A DNA stretch of 64,000 nucleotides from Sapientia aquatica (GCF_004358105.1 NZ_SMYL01000008.1:1-64000), one strand, 5' to 3'. Counted from the first letter of the stretch, positions 1 to 9,734 are shown. A program made the numbers and translations. Notes: generated by a model not told the origin, from the letters alone.

Positions 1-17
1 ACATTTATTGACTGTAT

Positions 18-31
18 GTTGTTAAAGAACG
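18..31 (-). promoter_or_regulatory. boxA-like antiterminator in rRNA leader
   Basis: Read on the minus strand this is GTTCTTTAACAAC, a close match to the boxA antitermination element (TGCTCTTTAACA) found in bacterial rRNA leaders. It lies downstream of two rRNA-type promoters on the same strand. The 16S gene itself would lie just left of the window, so the rRNA operon is an inference. Confidence 0.6.
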
Positions 32-141
32 TCAGATAAGTTTAGTTACTGACTGCTGTGTGTTCTGACTGGCCGCTTTAGCGGGGAAAGTCGTACTTTA
101 GGCGGACAAAGCGTTGTGTTTGTTCGCAGCACAGAAACGAG

Positions 142-170
142 ATTATGGGGCAATTCCAGCAAACCGTCAA
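142..170 (-). promoter_or_regulatory. rRNA operon promoter, proximal
   Basis: On the minus strand: -35 TTGACG (165-170), 17-bp spacer, -10 CATAAT (142-147), followed by CTCGTTTCTGTGCTGC. This arrangement, with a CTCG-T discriminator and a GCTGC start region, is typical of Burkholderiales 16S rRNA promoters. It points leftwards to the boxA and out of the window. Confidence 0.7.
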
Positions 171-281
171 CACTTATTTTTACGACGTTTTGCGTTCAAT
201 CCGGCATGGCCACTTCAACTTCTCGTGTAATTCGGGCCACTCCATCAACCCGTTTTACCCCGCGATTTCTGCGGGAGCCGA

Positions 282-311
282 ACTATAGCAAAATCCCACC
301 GAACTCCGCAA
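282..311 (-). promoter_or_regulatory. rRNA operon promoter, distal candidate
   Basis: On the minus strand: TTGCGG (306-311), 18-bp spacer, TATAGT (282-287). It lies about 140 bp upstream of the proximal promoter and has the same direction. Tandem promoters are usual for rRNA operons. The region between 312 and 511 holds no supported gene. Confidence 0.45.
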
Positions 312-511
312 GGGGTTTTCTAAAATAAATTCAATTTGCTGAAAAACCGCTAGTTAGTCAACCAATAAAATGGGGGTTATTAACCGTGTAATTTATTTGA
401 CCCTGTTTCCAACTAGTAAGAATTATTGGAAGTCAGGGATTGTTAGCTAATATAGTTGAGTGCGGTAAAATGTCGCCCCGTTTGACTGTTTTATCCTCTG
501 GAATTCTATTT

Positions 512-2122
512 ATGCTGCGCTTGACCGACATACAACTCCCTCTGGATCATCCTGAATCCGCCATTCGTTCTGCGATTTTGGGTAAATTGGGTATTACCGA
601 AGATGCGTTGCTCAGCTTTGACGTATTCCGCCGCAGTTACGATGCGCGCAAGAAAACGGCCATTAACCTGATTTATACGTTGGATGTTGTCACCGACCGA
701 GATGAAGAGTTATTAAAGCAATTCCATGGCGATAAAAATGTTACTCGCACACCCGATACAAACTATAAGTTTGTTACCCATGCAAATAATCAGAATTTTT
801 CCCGTCCAGTCGTCATTGGAACCGGCCCTTGTGGATTGTTTGCTGGCCTACTGCTAGCGCAAATGGGCTTCCGTCCGATTATTTTGGAACGGGGCAAAGC
901 GGTGCGTGAGCGCACGCAGGATACTTGGGGTTTATGGCGTAAGCGAGAATTGAAAGCCGAATCCAACGTGCAATTTGGCGAAGGTGGCGCAGGCACTTTT
1001 TCTGATGGCAAGCTATATAGCCAAATCAAAGACCCGAAACATTACGGCCGTAAAGTGTTGACCGAGTTCGTCAAGGCCGGCGCGCCCGAAGAGATCATGT
1101 ATGTCAGCAAACCCCACATCGGCACCTTCCGCTTGGTGAAAATGGTGGAATCGATGCGGGCCAATATTATTGAGCTAGGTGGCGAGGTTCGCTTCAGCCA
1201 AAAGGTGGTTGATATTTTGCGCGAAGACGGTCATGTCCGCGGGATTAGCCTTGAGAGCGGCGAACAAATTGAAACTAACCACGTCGTTCTAGCGATTGGG
1301 CACAGTGCGCGTGATACGTTTGAAATGCTGTATGAACGCGGCGTCTATATAGAGGCGAAGCCATTTTCAGTTGGGTTTCGCGTCGAACATCCTCAATCAG
1401 TCATCGATAAATGCCGCTTCGGTCCGAATGCTGGCAACCCCATCCTAGGCGCAGCCGACTATAAATTGGTGCATCACGCTAAAAATGGTCGCTCCGTCTA
1501 CAGCTTCTGCATGTGCCCAGGCGGGACCGTGGTCGCGGCGACGTCCGAGCCGAATCGCATCGTTACTAACGGAATGAGCCAATATTCACGCAATGAGCGC
1601 AACGCCAATAGCGCCATCGTGGTAGGAATTAGTCCCGAGGATTATCCCGGCCACCCTTTAGCGGGCATCCCGTTTCAGCGCGCCTTAGAAAGTCACGCTT
1701 ACATTTTAGGTGGCTCAAACTACAACGCGCCGGGACAATTAGTGGGTGATTTCATCGCTAATCGTCCATCGACAAAATTAGGATTGGTCGAGCCATCCTA
1801 TAAACCGGGGGTGCAACTTGGTGACTTAAATAGCGCACTGCCTGAATATGCGATTTCAGCGATTCGCGAGGCCTTACCTGCTTTTGAAAAGCAAATTCGT
1901 GGCTTTGCGATGCACGATGCCATTCTGACTGGCGTGGAAACTCGCACCTCTTCACCGATTCGCATTAAACGTAATGACCATGATTTACAAAGCTTAAATA
2001 CACGAGGTTTATTCCCTGCTGGCGAAGGCGCTGGCTATGCCGGTGGAATTTTGTCTGCGGCAGTCGATGGAATTCGCGTTGCCGAACAAGTCGCCCTGAG
2101 TATTACGCAAAACAAAACGTAA
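512..2122 (+). CDS. FAD-dependent dehydrogenase (COG2509-like)
   Basis: A 536-residue protein of the uncharacterised FAD-dependent dehydrogenase family related to COG2509. The FAD-binding Rossmann motif GTGPCG is at residues 103-108, followed by an acidic strand end (ILERG), a glycine-rich stretch (QFGEGGAGTFSDGKL) and a C-terminal FAD-contact region with GEGAGYAGGI. The N-terminal 90 residues before the Rossmann fold are typical of the family and may bind a partner or substrate. I chose ATG 512 over the upstream TTG at 440 because MLRLTDIQLPLDH begins the family's conserved N-terminus. Substrate is unknown. The gene stands alone, followed by a bidirectional terminator shared with acs. Confidence 0.85.
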   Translation: MLRLTDIQLPLDHPESAIRSAILGKLGITEDALLSFDVFRRSYDARKKTAINLIYTLDVVTDRDEELLKQFHGDKNVTRTPDTNYKFVTHANNQNFSRPVVIGTGPCGLFAGLLLAQMGFRPIILERGKAVRERTQDTWGLWRKRELKAESNVQFGEGGAGTFSDGKLYSQIKDPKHYGRKVLTEFVKAGAPEEIMYVSKPHIGTFRLVKMVESMRANIIELGGEVRFSQKVVDILREDGHVRGISLESGEQIETNHVVLAIGHSARDTFEMLYERGVYIEAKPFSVGFRVEHPQSVIDKCRFGPNAGNPILGAADYKLVHHAKNGRSVYSFCMCPGGTVVAATSEPNRIVTNGMSQYSRNERNANSAIVVGISPEDYPGHPLAGIPFQRALESHAYILGGSNYNAPGQLVGDFIANRPSTKLGLVEPSYKPGVQLGDLNSALPEYAISAIREALPAFEKQIRGFAMHDAILTGVETRTSSPIRIKRNDHDLQSLNTRGLFPAGEGAGYAGGILSAAVDGIRVAEQVALSITQNKT

Positions 2123-2132
2123 AGCCCAAAAT

Positions 2133-2167
2133 AAAAAGCTGGCAACTTGTTCGGTTACCAGCTTTTT
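2133..2167. terminator. bidirectional terminator
   Basis: AAAAAGCTGG and CCAGCTTTTTT arms close a short hairpin between two convergent genes, with A-tract on one side and T-tract on the other, so it can serve both the FAD protein gene and acs. Confidence 0.8.
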
Positions 2168-2191
2168 TCATACTTCAAGCCAATCAGATTT

Positions 2192-4189
2192 TTACAGCGC
2201 TTCTTTCAGTTGCTCTAGAATCGCTGGATTTTCCAGTGTCGAAATATCCTGCGTGATGGTTTCGCCTTTAGCCAAAATACGCAGTAAGCGGCGCATGATT
2301 TTGCCGGAACGTGTTTTCGGCAAATTGTCACCGAAGCGAATTTCTTTTGGTTTGGCAATCGGGCCGATTTCTTTGGCCACCCAATTACGCAACTCTAACG
2401 CTAATTGTTTAGCTTCATCACCCGTTGGACGACTGCGCTTCAACACCACGAATGCGCAAATCGCTTCGCCCGTAGTTTCATCTGGACGACCAACAACTGC
2501 TGCCTCCGCCACCAATGGATTGGCGACCAAAGCCGATTCAATTTCCATTGTTCCCATGCGGTGACCAGATACATTCAAGACGTCATCGATACGACCGGTG
2601 ATGGTGAAATAGCCAGTGTCTTTATTACGGATTGCGCCGTCACCAGCGAGGTAAATATTGCCGCCCAACTCTTCGGGGAAATAGCTCTTTTTAAAGCGCT
2701 CTGGATCATTCCAAATAGTGCGAATCATCGAAGGCCACGGACGTTTTACCACCAGCAAACCGCCCTGCCCATTTGGCAAATCATGGCCTGTTTCATCCAC
2801 AATTGCCGCAGCAATTCCTGGCAATGGCAAGGTGCATGAACCCGGCACCAACGGTGTTGCGCCCGGCAATGGACTCATCATGATGCCGCCGGTTTCGGTT
2901 TGCCAGAATGTATCGACGATCGGGCATAGCTGACGGCCGATATTGTTGTAGTACCACATCCAGGCTTCTGGATTGATTGGTTCACCGACTGAGCCTAATA
3001 AACGCAGCGACGATAAATCAAACTTGCTTGGGTGAACCGAAGCATCACCGTCAGCCGCTTTAATCAATGAGCGAATAGCGGTTGGTGCAGTGTAGAAAAT
3101 AGTGGTTTTGTGTTTCTCAATCGTGCTCCAAAAACGCGCTGCATTTGGATAGGTTGGAATTCCTTCAAACACGATTTGCGTCGCACCCGCGGCCAATGGT
3201 CCGTAGGCGATGTAGCTATGACCCGTGACCCAACCGATATCGGCAGTACACCAAAATACGTCGGTTGGCTTCAAATCAAAAACCCATTGCATGGTCTGCT
3301 TAGCCCATAGCAGGTAGCCGCCAGAGGAATGCTGTACACCTTTTGGTTTTCCGGTTGAGCCAGACGTATACAAAATGAATAACGGATGTTCTGCGCTCAC
3401 CCATTCTGGCGTGCATTCTGCCGATTGGTCTTTCACCAAATCGTGCAACCAAATATCGCGTTCAGTCCAGTTAAGTTGCGCGCCTGTGCGTTGATAGACA
3501 ATCACGTTGGCAATCGCTTCGCAACCACCTAATGTAAAGGCTTCATCCACGATTGCTTTTAGTGGCAATTGCTTACCGCCGCGCACTTGGAAATCGGAAG
3601 TAATCACGGCAACCGCGCCGGCATCAATAATCCGTTCTTGTAATGATTTAGCGGAGAAGCCGCCGAACACCACCGAATGGGTTGCGCCGATACGTGCGCA
3701 GGCTTGCATCGCCGCGACGCCTTCAACCGACATAGGCATGTAAATGATGACGCGGTCACCTTTTTTGATTCCTAGCGAGCGCAAACCGTTAGCAAATTTG
3801 CTGACCTTTTCGTGCAGTTCGCGGTAGCTGACTTTGTTTGAGCTGCCATCGTCAGCTTCAAAAATAATCGCGGTTTTGTCCACGTTACCGTTGGTTAAAT
3901 GCACATCCAAACAATTGTAGGAAACGTTCAAATCGCCATCTGCGAACCAGGTATAAAACGGCGCATTGGATTCGTCCAACCCTTTGGTGAATGGCTTATG
4001 CCACTGCAGTTGTTCACGCGCTAGCTTAGTCCAGACGCCCTGCTCATCTGCCTGCACTGCATCGCACAGCGCTTGATAACCATCCATGCCAGACACGTTT
4101 GCTTGCGCTTGGAATGCGGCGGATGGTGGGAAAATTCGGCTTTCTTCTTTACCGGTATGTGTATCGTTAGTCGATGCAGCGTTGGTCAT
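2192..4189 (-). CDS. acs: acetyl-CoA synthetase, AMP-forming
   Basis: 665 residues, the usual length for Acs. It activates acetate to acetyl-AMP and then acetyl-CoA in the cytoplasm. Visible motifs: the AMP-binding P-loop [14 protein letters not shown], the A5-type WQTETG, the hinge region [16 protein letters not shown], and the C-terminal [11 protein letters not shown], whose lysine is the known acetylation site in the family. A strong ribosome site (AAGGAGA) precedes the ATG. It is transcribed divergently from the original fumarase promoter at 4432; acs and fumarase are both tied to acetate use and the TCA cycle. Confidence 0.97.
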   Translation of the reverse strand: MTNAASTNDTHTGKEESRIFPPSAAFQAQANVSGMDGYQALCDAVQADEQGVWTKLAREQLQWHKPFTKGLDESNAPFYTWFADGDLNVSYNCLDVHLTNGNVDKTAIIFEADDGSSNKVSYRELHEKVSKFANGLRSLGIKKGDRVIIYMPMSVEGVAAMQACARIGATHSVVFGGFSAKSLQERIIDAGAVAVITSDFQVRGGKQLPLKAIVDEAFTLGGCEAIANVIVYQRTGAQLNWTERDIWLHDLVKDQSAECTPEWVSAEHPLFILYTSGSTGKPKGVQHSSGGYLLWAKQTMQWVFDLKPTDVFWCTADIGWVTGHSYIAYGPLAAGATQIVFEGIPTYPNAARFWSTIEKHKTTIFYTAPTAIRSLIKAADGDASVHPSKFDLSSLRLLGSVGEPINPEAWMWYYNNIGRQLCPIVDTFWQTETGGIMMSPLPGATPLVPGSCTLPLPGIAAAIVDETGHDLPNGQGGLLVVKRPWPSMIRTIWNDPERFKKSYFPEELGGNIYLAGDGAIRNKDTGYFTITGRIDDVLNVSGHRMGTMEIESALVANPLVAEAAVVGRPDETTGEAICAFVVLKRSRPTGDEAKQLALELRNWVAKEIGPIAKPKEIRFGDNLPKTRSGKIMRRLLRILAKGETITQDISTLENPAILEQLKEAL

Positions 4190-4431
4190 AGCAGTCTCCT
4201 TCGTTATGGTTTTCGTTAAGTTAAAAGTATAGTCTTACTCCGCCCTTACACTCCGCACTCGGGTCATTCATAAGACCGAAGAGTTGATCACAATTAGCGA
4301 TTCGCTAACTAATTTAGCGCACTGTGAAGCGCATGAAATGAATAACAAATAATCATCACACGCGAGCAGCTAGAATGCCACGATTATCAAGCGATCTTAG
4401 CGATAGCGAACCATAGAATCAACTAGGTTCT

Positions 4432-4459
4432 TTGATCTACCTCACAGCAGGTGTAAAAT
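4432..4459 (+). promoter_or_regulatory. probable original fumarase promoter
   Basis: TTGATC (4432-4437), 16-bp spacer, TAAAAT (4454-4459), about 75 bp upstream of the fumarase start remnant at 4535. The island has separated it from the rest of the gene, so it now drives only a 30-codon stub. The rest of 4190-4534 is the acs/fumarase divergent control region; I see no gene in it. Confidence 0.45.
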
Positions 4460-4534
4460 GCCGGCCATACTAAGCACCATGAAGCAACTCAACGCGCCAA
4501 ATTCTCAACTCAACTAGCCACGAATCTGACTACC

Positions 4535-4627
4535 ATGACAATCATCAAACAAGACGATTTAATCGAATCTGTAGCCGCTGCCCTGCAATTTATCAGTTAT
4601 AAAACACGCTGCGAAAAACCGCTTTAA
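4535..4627 (+). pseudogene. 5' fragment of class I fumarase cut by island
   Basis: Encodes MTIIKQDDLIESVAAALQ, then FISY, and runs out after 30 residues. Residues 1-22 match the start of the intact fumarase at 20044 (MTIITQADFIESIAAALQ, then YISY) at most positions, but with many synonymous and some non-synonymous differences. After the shared ATCAGTTAT (4592-4600) the similarity stops and island sequence begins. The KQDDLI wording is what I would expect of a native Burkholderiales fumarase, so this is read as the original gene start, orphaned by integration. Confidence 0.85.
4592..4600 (+). other. attL core
   Basis: ATCAGTTAT, identical to 20101-20109. Upstream bases also agree partly (TGCA-T--ATCAGTTAT). 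It is the last stretch shared by the two fumarase 5' ends and therefore the likely crossover segment of the island integrase. Confidence 0.7.
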
Positions 4628-4885
4628 TTCAACGGCATACGTAGGTTTCCACTATAGCAATAAACCGCCATGTGCATCTTTAATACTAGATCGCATAACC
4701 TGTTGATTTATATGGGGTTTTAACTTGTTATTTCAACACTAAAATACTCAAAGTTGCATCTTGGTCGTACAAAAGATCAACAAAATAAATATCAAAATAA
4801 CACCGATTTCCGAGTGTAAATTACCAGAAAAGAACACATACTGCTTCTGTAAGGCATAAATACATGCTTACAAGAGGAGCAGTAA

Positions 4886-5929
4886 ATGGCACTAATAAAA
4901 AGAGGCGAGGTGTACCACGTGCGTACACAAGTCGCAGGCGTACTAATCGCAAAATCAACCAAAACAAAAAACAAACGCATCGCTGAACAGCTAGAAGCAA
5001 AATGGATTTCTGAAATTCATTCTGAAGTCGTTGTCGCTAAACGCATGCCGATCACAGTCGAAAAAGCTATCGAAGAATTTCTACTTAGTCGTCGTGGCAC
5101 AGCTGGTCATGTCAACGCTGAAAATAAATTACAGATGTTCAGTGCACTTGCGAAATTGAAGCTGCATGAAGTCAAAGCAGCCGATGTGCAAAGCATCGCA
5201 TTCCAATTACTTAACGATGAAGGCTACGCAATCAGCACAGTCAACACCGCTATCATTTACTGGAATGCAGTGCAGAATTTTTGCACCAAATCCAATTACA
5301 CAGCCGGTCCAAAAATCAAACGCTTCAAAGGCCAAACTGGTCGCGTACGATTTTTAAGTGACGATGAAGTTATGCTGTTGCTTGCCAAGTTGAATCCGCA
5401 AAACGACGACTATCGTGAAAAGCGTCGTGCACAAGACAACTTAGATTTCACCGTTGCGCTATTACATACTGGCGCACGTGACAGAGAAATTGCCGACTTG
5501 AAATTGAATCAAATCGACATTGCAAATAATACGATCACCATTCATCGCAGCAAAGGCGGCACCGACACCACGCTGAAAATGAGCAATGCATTATCTGAAA
5601 TGATCAAACGTCGCATTGCGGAAGCAGACAAACCCCTCGATGGCCTATTACTGCATGGCCGTGCTGGTAATGGGTGCTTATTTCCGGAACGTGCCAAGGC
5701 TCGGTATAACAATGAGTACTTGGGCAAGGCATGCGCTAAGATTGGCTTGAAAGACGTGAATCTGCACACACTCCGACATACGTTTGCATGCAAGATGTTA
5801 CGGGCTGGAATTTCAATTGTGGAAGTGCAGCACTTATTAGGCCATCGCAATTTAGGGTCAACGATGTGCTATGCACACATGATCCCCAACTTGACTGCGG
5901 ATCGTGCTGCACAGGTGTTAAACGCTTAA
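4886..5929 (+). CDS. tyrosine recombinase / island integrase
   Basis: 347 residues. The N-terminal 50 residues (MALIKRGEVYHVRT...) look like an arm-binding region, residues 57-150 form a core-binding helical domain, and the catalytic domain follows. The catalytic set is complete: R198 in GARDREI, K223, H294 and R297 in HTLRH, H320 in LLGHR, and Y329. An excellent ribosome site (AAGAGGAG) precedes ATG 4886. Its position beside attL and the direction away from the end fit an integrase acting on the fumarase target. It ends before a bidirectional terminator. Confidence 0.93.
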   Translation: MALIKRGEVYHVRTQVAGVLIAKSTKTKNKRIAEQLEAKWISEIHSEVVVAKRMPITVEKAIEEFLLSRRGTAGHVNAENKLQMFSALAKLKLHEVKAADVQSIAFQLLNDEGYAISTVNTAIIYWNAVQNFCTKSNYTAGPKIKRFKGQTGRVRFLSDDEVMLLLAKLNPQNDDYREKRRAQDNLDFTVALLHTGARDREIADLKLNQIDIANNTITIHRSKGGTDTTLKMSNALSEMIKRRIAEADKPLDGLLLHGRAGNGCLFPERAKARYNNEYLGKACAKIGLKDVNLHTLRHTFACKMLRAGISIVEVQHLLGHRNLGSTMCYAHMIPNLTADRAAQVLNA

Positions 5930-5954
5930 TTGACATCGCCTTTACAGTATATAT

Positions 5955-5975
5955 GCTGTCGTGTAACACGACAGC
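5955..5975. repeat. island palindrome copy 1
   Basis: Core TGTCGTGT-A-ACACGACA extended by GC on both sides to a perfect 10+1+10 palindrome. It lies between the convergent integrase and AAA ATPase genes. One of five copies confined to the island. Confidence 0.9.
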
Positions 5976-5984
5976 TCAGGACAC

Positions 5985-6012
5985 AAAAAAGCCAGCGCGA
6001 AGCTGGCTTTTT
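5985..6012. terminator. bidirectional terminator after integrase
   Basis: AAAAAAGCCAGC, a five-base loop, then GCTGGCTTTTT. It separates the convergent integrase and ATPase genes. Confidence 0.85.
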
Positions 6013-6030
6013 GCATTACAGATTTTTGGG

Positions 6031-6732
6031 TTAGATAGTTCCTCCGAGGTCAACACCAATAGTGACAATGGCGCTGCAATATTCACGCATGGAACCTTGA
6101 CTGGCAACTGCAATTTCTTGCAGCAGTGCTGCATTGACTTCATTACCAGTTAAGCCCATGAGTCGAAGGAAATGTCGCCCCATTTGTTCCATGTCGGCAG
6201 GCTTAGGTTGATTCATTTCAATCATGTGCGCGCGATCTTTCAGGCCACGTTCAAGTTTTTCCGGAAAGTTGGTTGTCATTATGAAGATGGTTTCTGTTGC
6301 ATTGCTAATTAACGCTTTTAGTGAAGCCTGTGTTGCAGGCGTCAGAAGATCGACTTCATCCAGTATTTCGTAGTAATAACCTTTCGGCGATGTATGCACT
6401 ACTGACTGAGATCGCTTATGCAAATCCTGCAACAACGATACTGAATTGTTGCCAAGTCCGCACGATGTAACTTGATAATAGTGCTGTGACTGCCACATGC
6501 TATTGGCATTTGCAGTGGGCATCAAATTACCGCTTGCTTCGATCAAATCGGGCAGCATTTTCGCCAGCGTAGTTTTGCCTGTACCGTTAACGCCCCACAA
6601 ACAAATCGCTTGCTTACTCATCGGAAATGGCAGTTGTCCATTGACGATACGCTCAATCGTTTGTTTTGAAACAGCATCGCTAATTAAAAAATCAGCAAGT
6701 GACGCAGGTTGGAAAAGATTTATATTTGCCAT
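6031..6732 (-). CDS. AAA ATPase, clamp-loader-like
   Basis: 233 residues. Walker A GVNGTGKTT is at 47-55, Walker B YEILDEVD at 121-128, and a sensor-1-like TTN at 153-155, followed by a helical C-terminal region. The order and the tyrosine-rich strand before the acidic box recall clamp-loader and RarA-type AAA proteins that act on DNA. The protein is short and lacks the usual collar domain. It is preceded by a larger partner gene (45 bp gap) on the same strand, so the two are probably cotranscribed. With the polymerase-like gene at 15520 it could belong to an island replication module; that is inference. Confidence 0.65.
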   Translation of the reverse strand: MANINLFQPASLADFLISDAVSKQTIERIVNGQLPFPMSKQAICLWGVNGTGKTTLAKMLPDLIEASGNLMPTANANSMWQSQHYYQVTSCGLGNNSVSLLQDLHKRSQSVVHTSPKGYYYEILDEVDLLTPATQASLKALISNATETIFIMTTNFPEKLERGLKDRAHMIEMNQPKPADMEQMGRHFLRLMGLTGNEVNAALLQEIAVASQGSMREYCSAIVTIGVDLGGTI

Positions 6733-6776
6733 GATATTTTCAGCGGAGCTTCCGCCCCGCTGCCTTGTAGTTAGAT

Positions 6777-7655
6777 TTAGATAGTTGAGTTAAGTGCGAG
6801 GGACATTGCAGATTGCTTTGCAGGTGTTGCTGCTGCACTGATTTTCTGCATATCAACTTTGTGTGCCGTGTAGTGCGCTGCTAAAGCAGCTTTTACAACA
6901 GACTCGTTTTTGACCACACTGTTTACTTCCAGCTCGCCGGTTGGCAAGTAAGTGACGACCAGAAGCATCAGCTTATCGACATCATCGGTGCTGAACTCCA
7001 TTTGTTTTGTGTCCGGCTTGAACAACATAAGCGGTTTGTTTTTTACTGCTGTGGTTGCAACTTCGACACGCTCTGCTAATGTAATTCCACCGCTTTTGGT
7101 AGCAGTTCGAATTTCTTCGATACCGCCCTTTTGTGCAATCCAGTCAGGCAGTGCATCAACAGTTAATGGTGTAGCGCCTTTACCTGCAGTTAGTGCTACA
7201 CGCAGGGCCAAACTGTACGCACTGACGCGGCGACGGTCTTCACCAAAGACAGCCTTTACAACTTTGTTCATGCCGTGCGTTTTAGATAGGGTCTTGAAGC
7301 CGCGTGCATGTATAAAGCGATCCAGCCCCTTTGCTAATTGTGCTCTGGCTTCTTTTGTCGTTTCAGGCGACTTCATTACCAGATAGTAGTTGTAGCATTT
7401 AGCCAGAATGCTATACAGCCGAGCATGGCTTGCTGCCAGTTCCACACCTTCCCAGTTGCTGCGAGCAGCTTCCAGTTTTTCCAGCACATTCACAGCTGTA
7501 AAGCTGTCAATGTCGCTGTTTTTCAGTGCTGCATCAATGCCGTCGAATTCATTAACTAGCACTTGTCGTCCAACGCCGGGCAACACCGTAAATTCTGTCG
7601 CTGTCACATTTACTGTAGTTGCCGAGTTTGCTGCTACGTTTGTATTAATGTCCAT
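6777..7655 (-). CDS. hypothetical protein, partner of AAA ATPase
   Basis: 292 residues if started at ATG 7655, which has AGGAGA at the right distance; the reading frame stays open to 7748 without a better site. No family is recognised. The protein is helix-rich with a central basic segment (FGEDRRRVSAYSLALRVAL) and a C-terminus that is alanine-rich. It is directly upstream of the AAA ATPase on the same strand, which suggests an oligomeric complex or adaptor for it. Divergent from the gene at 7797. Confidence 0.65.
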   Translation of the reverse strand: MDINTNVAANSATTVNVTATEFTVLPGVGRQVLVNEFDGIDAALKNSDIDSFTAVNVLEKLEAARSNWEGVELAASHARLYSILAKCYNYYLVMKSPETTKEARAQLAKGLDRFIHARGFKTLSKTHGMNKVVKAVFGEDRRRVSAYSLALRVALTAGKGATPLTVDALPDWIAQKGGIEEIRTATKSGGITLAERVEVATTAVKNKPLMLFKPDTKQMEFSTDDVDKLMLLVVTYLPTGELEVNSVVKNESVVKAALAAHYTAHKVDMQKISAAATPAKQSAMSLALNSTI

Positions 7656-7796
7656 CTTAAATCTCCTGTGTGATATCTCTGCAGCAGTGGCGTTATTGCC
7701 GTTAAAGATTTGCTGTTTCGATGTATCCATTAGAATTCTTTTACACACTTAATTGAATAATCAGATAGGATTGTGTTTTTATTTGTGTAAATTACG

Positions 7797-8750
7797 ATGA
7801 CGGCTAAGCTAAAACCGTGGAAATTGCGTGCAGCCGATTACAGCAAACCGGGCTGGCATACTAGGCCGACCGTTGGTTATGAATTAATGTTTGAATTTCT
7901 GCGGCTAAGTCCCAGCTATGAATTGGCTCGCAAAGCAAATCAAGAAGGGCTAACGGAAGATGACAAGAAATTACTACCCAACGACTTTAATCAAGTTCTC
8001 AAAACCTATAAGCTGCTGGGCAATGTGCAGAGATATTTATTCCGGTCTTGGTGGTTAAAACGCGGATTGAAAGTATTTGGCAATCCACATTCCAAACCCA
8101 AAGTGCATAAATTTGGATTCCTGCCGCATGGTGTTGATGTGTCACCGGATTTAGTTATGGACGATCTGGAAAAGATACTCAGCGACACCCGCCGTGACGA
8201 AGGGCTTGGCTCCACGCTTTTGATTTCCGTACCGCTGGGTCGTCGCAAAGGCGAAGTCCTTAAAGAAATCGGTCGTTTGCTTGACGCACAAGTTGACACC
8301 AGCGCCAGCGCCACAGCGCCATTAATAAAACTAGAAGGTCAAAGGCTGCGCGCCAAGGTTTTAATGAATGGAATTCGACTGCTCTGGATTAAGGCTGCAA
8401 AACCGAAGTGGGAACTATGGCGCCTGGGAGCGATGGCAAGACTAAGCAAAACCTATTCACAAGAGCTCGATCCAAAATCACCACGTAAGGCGTCAGACAA
8501 GATTTATGATAGAGATATGATGAGCAAAATTACCTATCGTGCATTACTCAAATTTGAAGCCGTCGCCGAAAATGCGGCTCGTGGAAAATTTCCGTCTGAC
8601 GCACCGGTTGATCAAGTAACATTCGACTATCCGCAACTGGCAAAAATTATACAGCGTAAAAATATGTGGGAAGATCAGGAGAAGAAACGACTCCTTGACG
8701 CTTATGAGGCCAGACTTGCTCTTAAACTGCAGTTGGTGGCCGAACCATAG
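7797..8750 (+). CDS. hypothetical protein, DUF6499-like N-terminus
   Basis: 317 residues. The N-terminal segment GWHTRPTVGYELMFEFLRLSPSYELA weakly resembles the short W...EFLRRNP.Y motif of the DUF6499 family that occurs in plasmid and ICE regulators. The rest is rich in basic helices and not recognised. No clear ribosome site precedes ATG 7797. It diverges from the 7655 gene and its stop codon abuts palindrome copy 2. A DNA-binding role is possible but unproven. Confidence 0.55.
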   Translation: MTAKLKPWKLRAADYSKPGWHTRPTVGYELMFEFLRLSPSYELARKANQEGLTEDDKKLLPNDFNQVLKTYKLLGNVQRYLFRSWWLKRGLKVFGNPHSKPKVHKFGFLPHGVDVSPDLVMDDLEKILSDTRRDEGLGSTLLISVPLGRRKGEVLKEIGRLLDAQVDTSASATAPLIKLEGQRLRAKVLMNGIRLLWIKAAKPKWELWRLGAMARLSKTYSQELDPKSPRKASDKIYDRDMMSKITYRALLKFEAVAENAARGKFPSDAPVDQVTFDYPQLAKIIQRKNMWEDQEKKRLLDAYEARLALKLQLVAEP

Positions 8751-8767
8751 TGTCGTGTTACACGACA
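8751..8767. repeat. island palindrome copy 2
   Basis: TGTCGTGT-T-ACACGACA, starting at the base after the TAG stop of the preceding gene. Confidence 0.9.
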
Positions 8768-8832
8768 TTGGAACTCGGAGGTTACAAATCTTGCTCCAAT
8801 TGTGGTTTTATAAAGCAGAAAAGAACCCGACC

Positions 8833-9465
8833 ATGAATAAGTCATCAATTCTAATATTCTCACCAGATAACGAGCCATATCTCGGCAGTCAACTACTTAA
8901 GCTGTTTGATGACACCATCGTCAAATCTATGGCAGTTCATCGGCAGCTGGGCGCGCGAACTTACGCAGCGGACCTATCACAACTGCAAATCGCCGCCACC
9001 GAAATAATCCCTCAAGGCGTGAGTATCGCACTGAGCATGAGGGAGTTGATAAGACAAGGGTATCTATTCTCTGCGGGAATTTTAATGCGCCCCCTTGTTG
9101 AGCGCGCAGGGATGATTTATTACCTTCATAAATATCCAGAAGCCGTTAGGTCTTGGCACGATGGCTGGCCGCGCAAAACGCAGCCGACATTTGACAAACT
9201 TCTCGACCTTATAATGCCATCAACATGTGATGAGGAGCGAAAAGAAACTCTGGAAATACTCAATAAGTTGGTGCATAGCGATCCCAAAACCGCATCTTAC
9301 AATTCCACCACTAGATCGGATGGTCTGTGCGCTTCTGCTGCTGGCAAGGAACTTAACGAACCGATAAAAGCTGATGCAATAAGTGCATTTGCGACACGAT
9401 GCCTCGACAGACTAACCAGTATATCGATCCAGATTCTTGGTGCGCCGAGCGAGCAAATCCATTGA
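8833..9465 (+). CDS. hypothetical protein, possibly DUF5677-like
   Basis: 210 residues from ATG 8833. The helical segment SMRELIRQGYLFSAGILMRPLVERAGMIYYL resembles the (A/S)xxLxRxLxE helices of DUF5677-type proteins, a group of helical proteins often seen in accessory regions. This match is weak. The frame is open upstream to 8695 but would overlap both the previous gene and palindrome copy 2, so the internal ATG is preferred; its ribosome site is poor. Confidence 0.5.
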   Translation: MNKSSILIFSPDNEPYLGSQLLKLFDDTIVKSMAVHRQLGARTYAADLSQLQIAATEIIPQGVSIALSMRELIRQGYLFSAGILMRPLVERAGMIYYLHKYPEAVRSWHDGWPRKTQPTFDKLLDLIMPSTCDEERKETLEILNKLVHSDPKTASYNSTTRSDGLCASAAGKELNEPIKADAISAFATRCLDRLTSISIQILGAPSEQIH

Positions 9466-9554
9466 GATGGAAACTTACATTCGAGAGATGGCCCCAATGT
9501 GTGTTGTTAGCGGCGGATCACGAATGACCGGGGTATGGGAAGGCAAAAATTATT

Positions 9555-9592
9555 GCCGAATTTCGCATTTCTCATCGCCGAATATTGCATTT
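9555..9592 (+). repeat. two 16-bp direct repeats, 22-bp period
   Basis: GCCGAATTTCGCATTT (9555-9570) and GCCGAATATTGCATTT (9577-9592) differ at two positions and are spaced about two helical turns apart. They sit in the gene-free gap 9466-9734 next to palindrome copy 3 and the second recombinase gene, so they may be protein-binding sites. Confidence 0.6.
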
Positions 9593-9679
9593 GGCACACC
9601 CCAGCCAATCGAGGCCAAAGTACTTTGGCCGTTTACCATCAATAAGCCGCCATTCAAATGCCTGTCATTTTTAACTTGG

Positions 9680-9700
9680 AGTGTCGTGTTACACGACACT
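9680..9700. repeat. island palindrome copy 3
   Basis: Core TGTCGTGT-T-ACACGACA, extended by AG/CT to a perfect 10+1+10 palindrome, in the gap between convergent genes. Confidence 0.9.
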
Positions 9701-9734
9701 GAATTCGATTGGTGGGTAAAACTAAATTCAGATA

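Noticed and set aside
116-328. 70-residue plus-strand frame
   Set aside because: It runs across two good minus-strand rRNA promoters and has no recognisable protein content.
9555-9592. CRISPR array
   Set aside because: Only two short imperfect repeats, no spacers of regular length and no cas genes.
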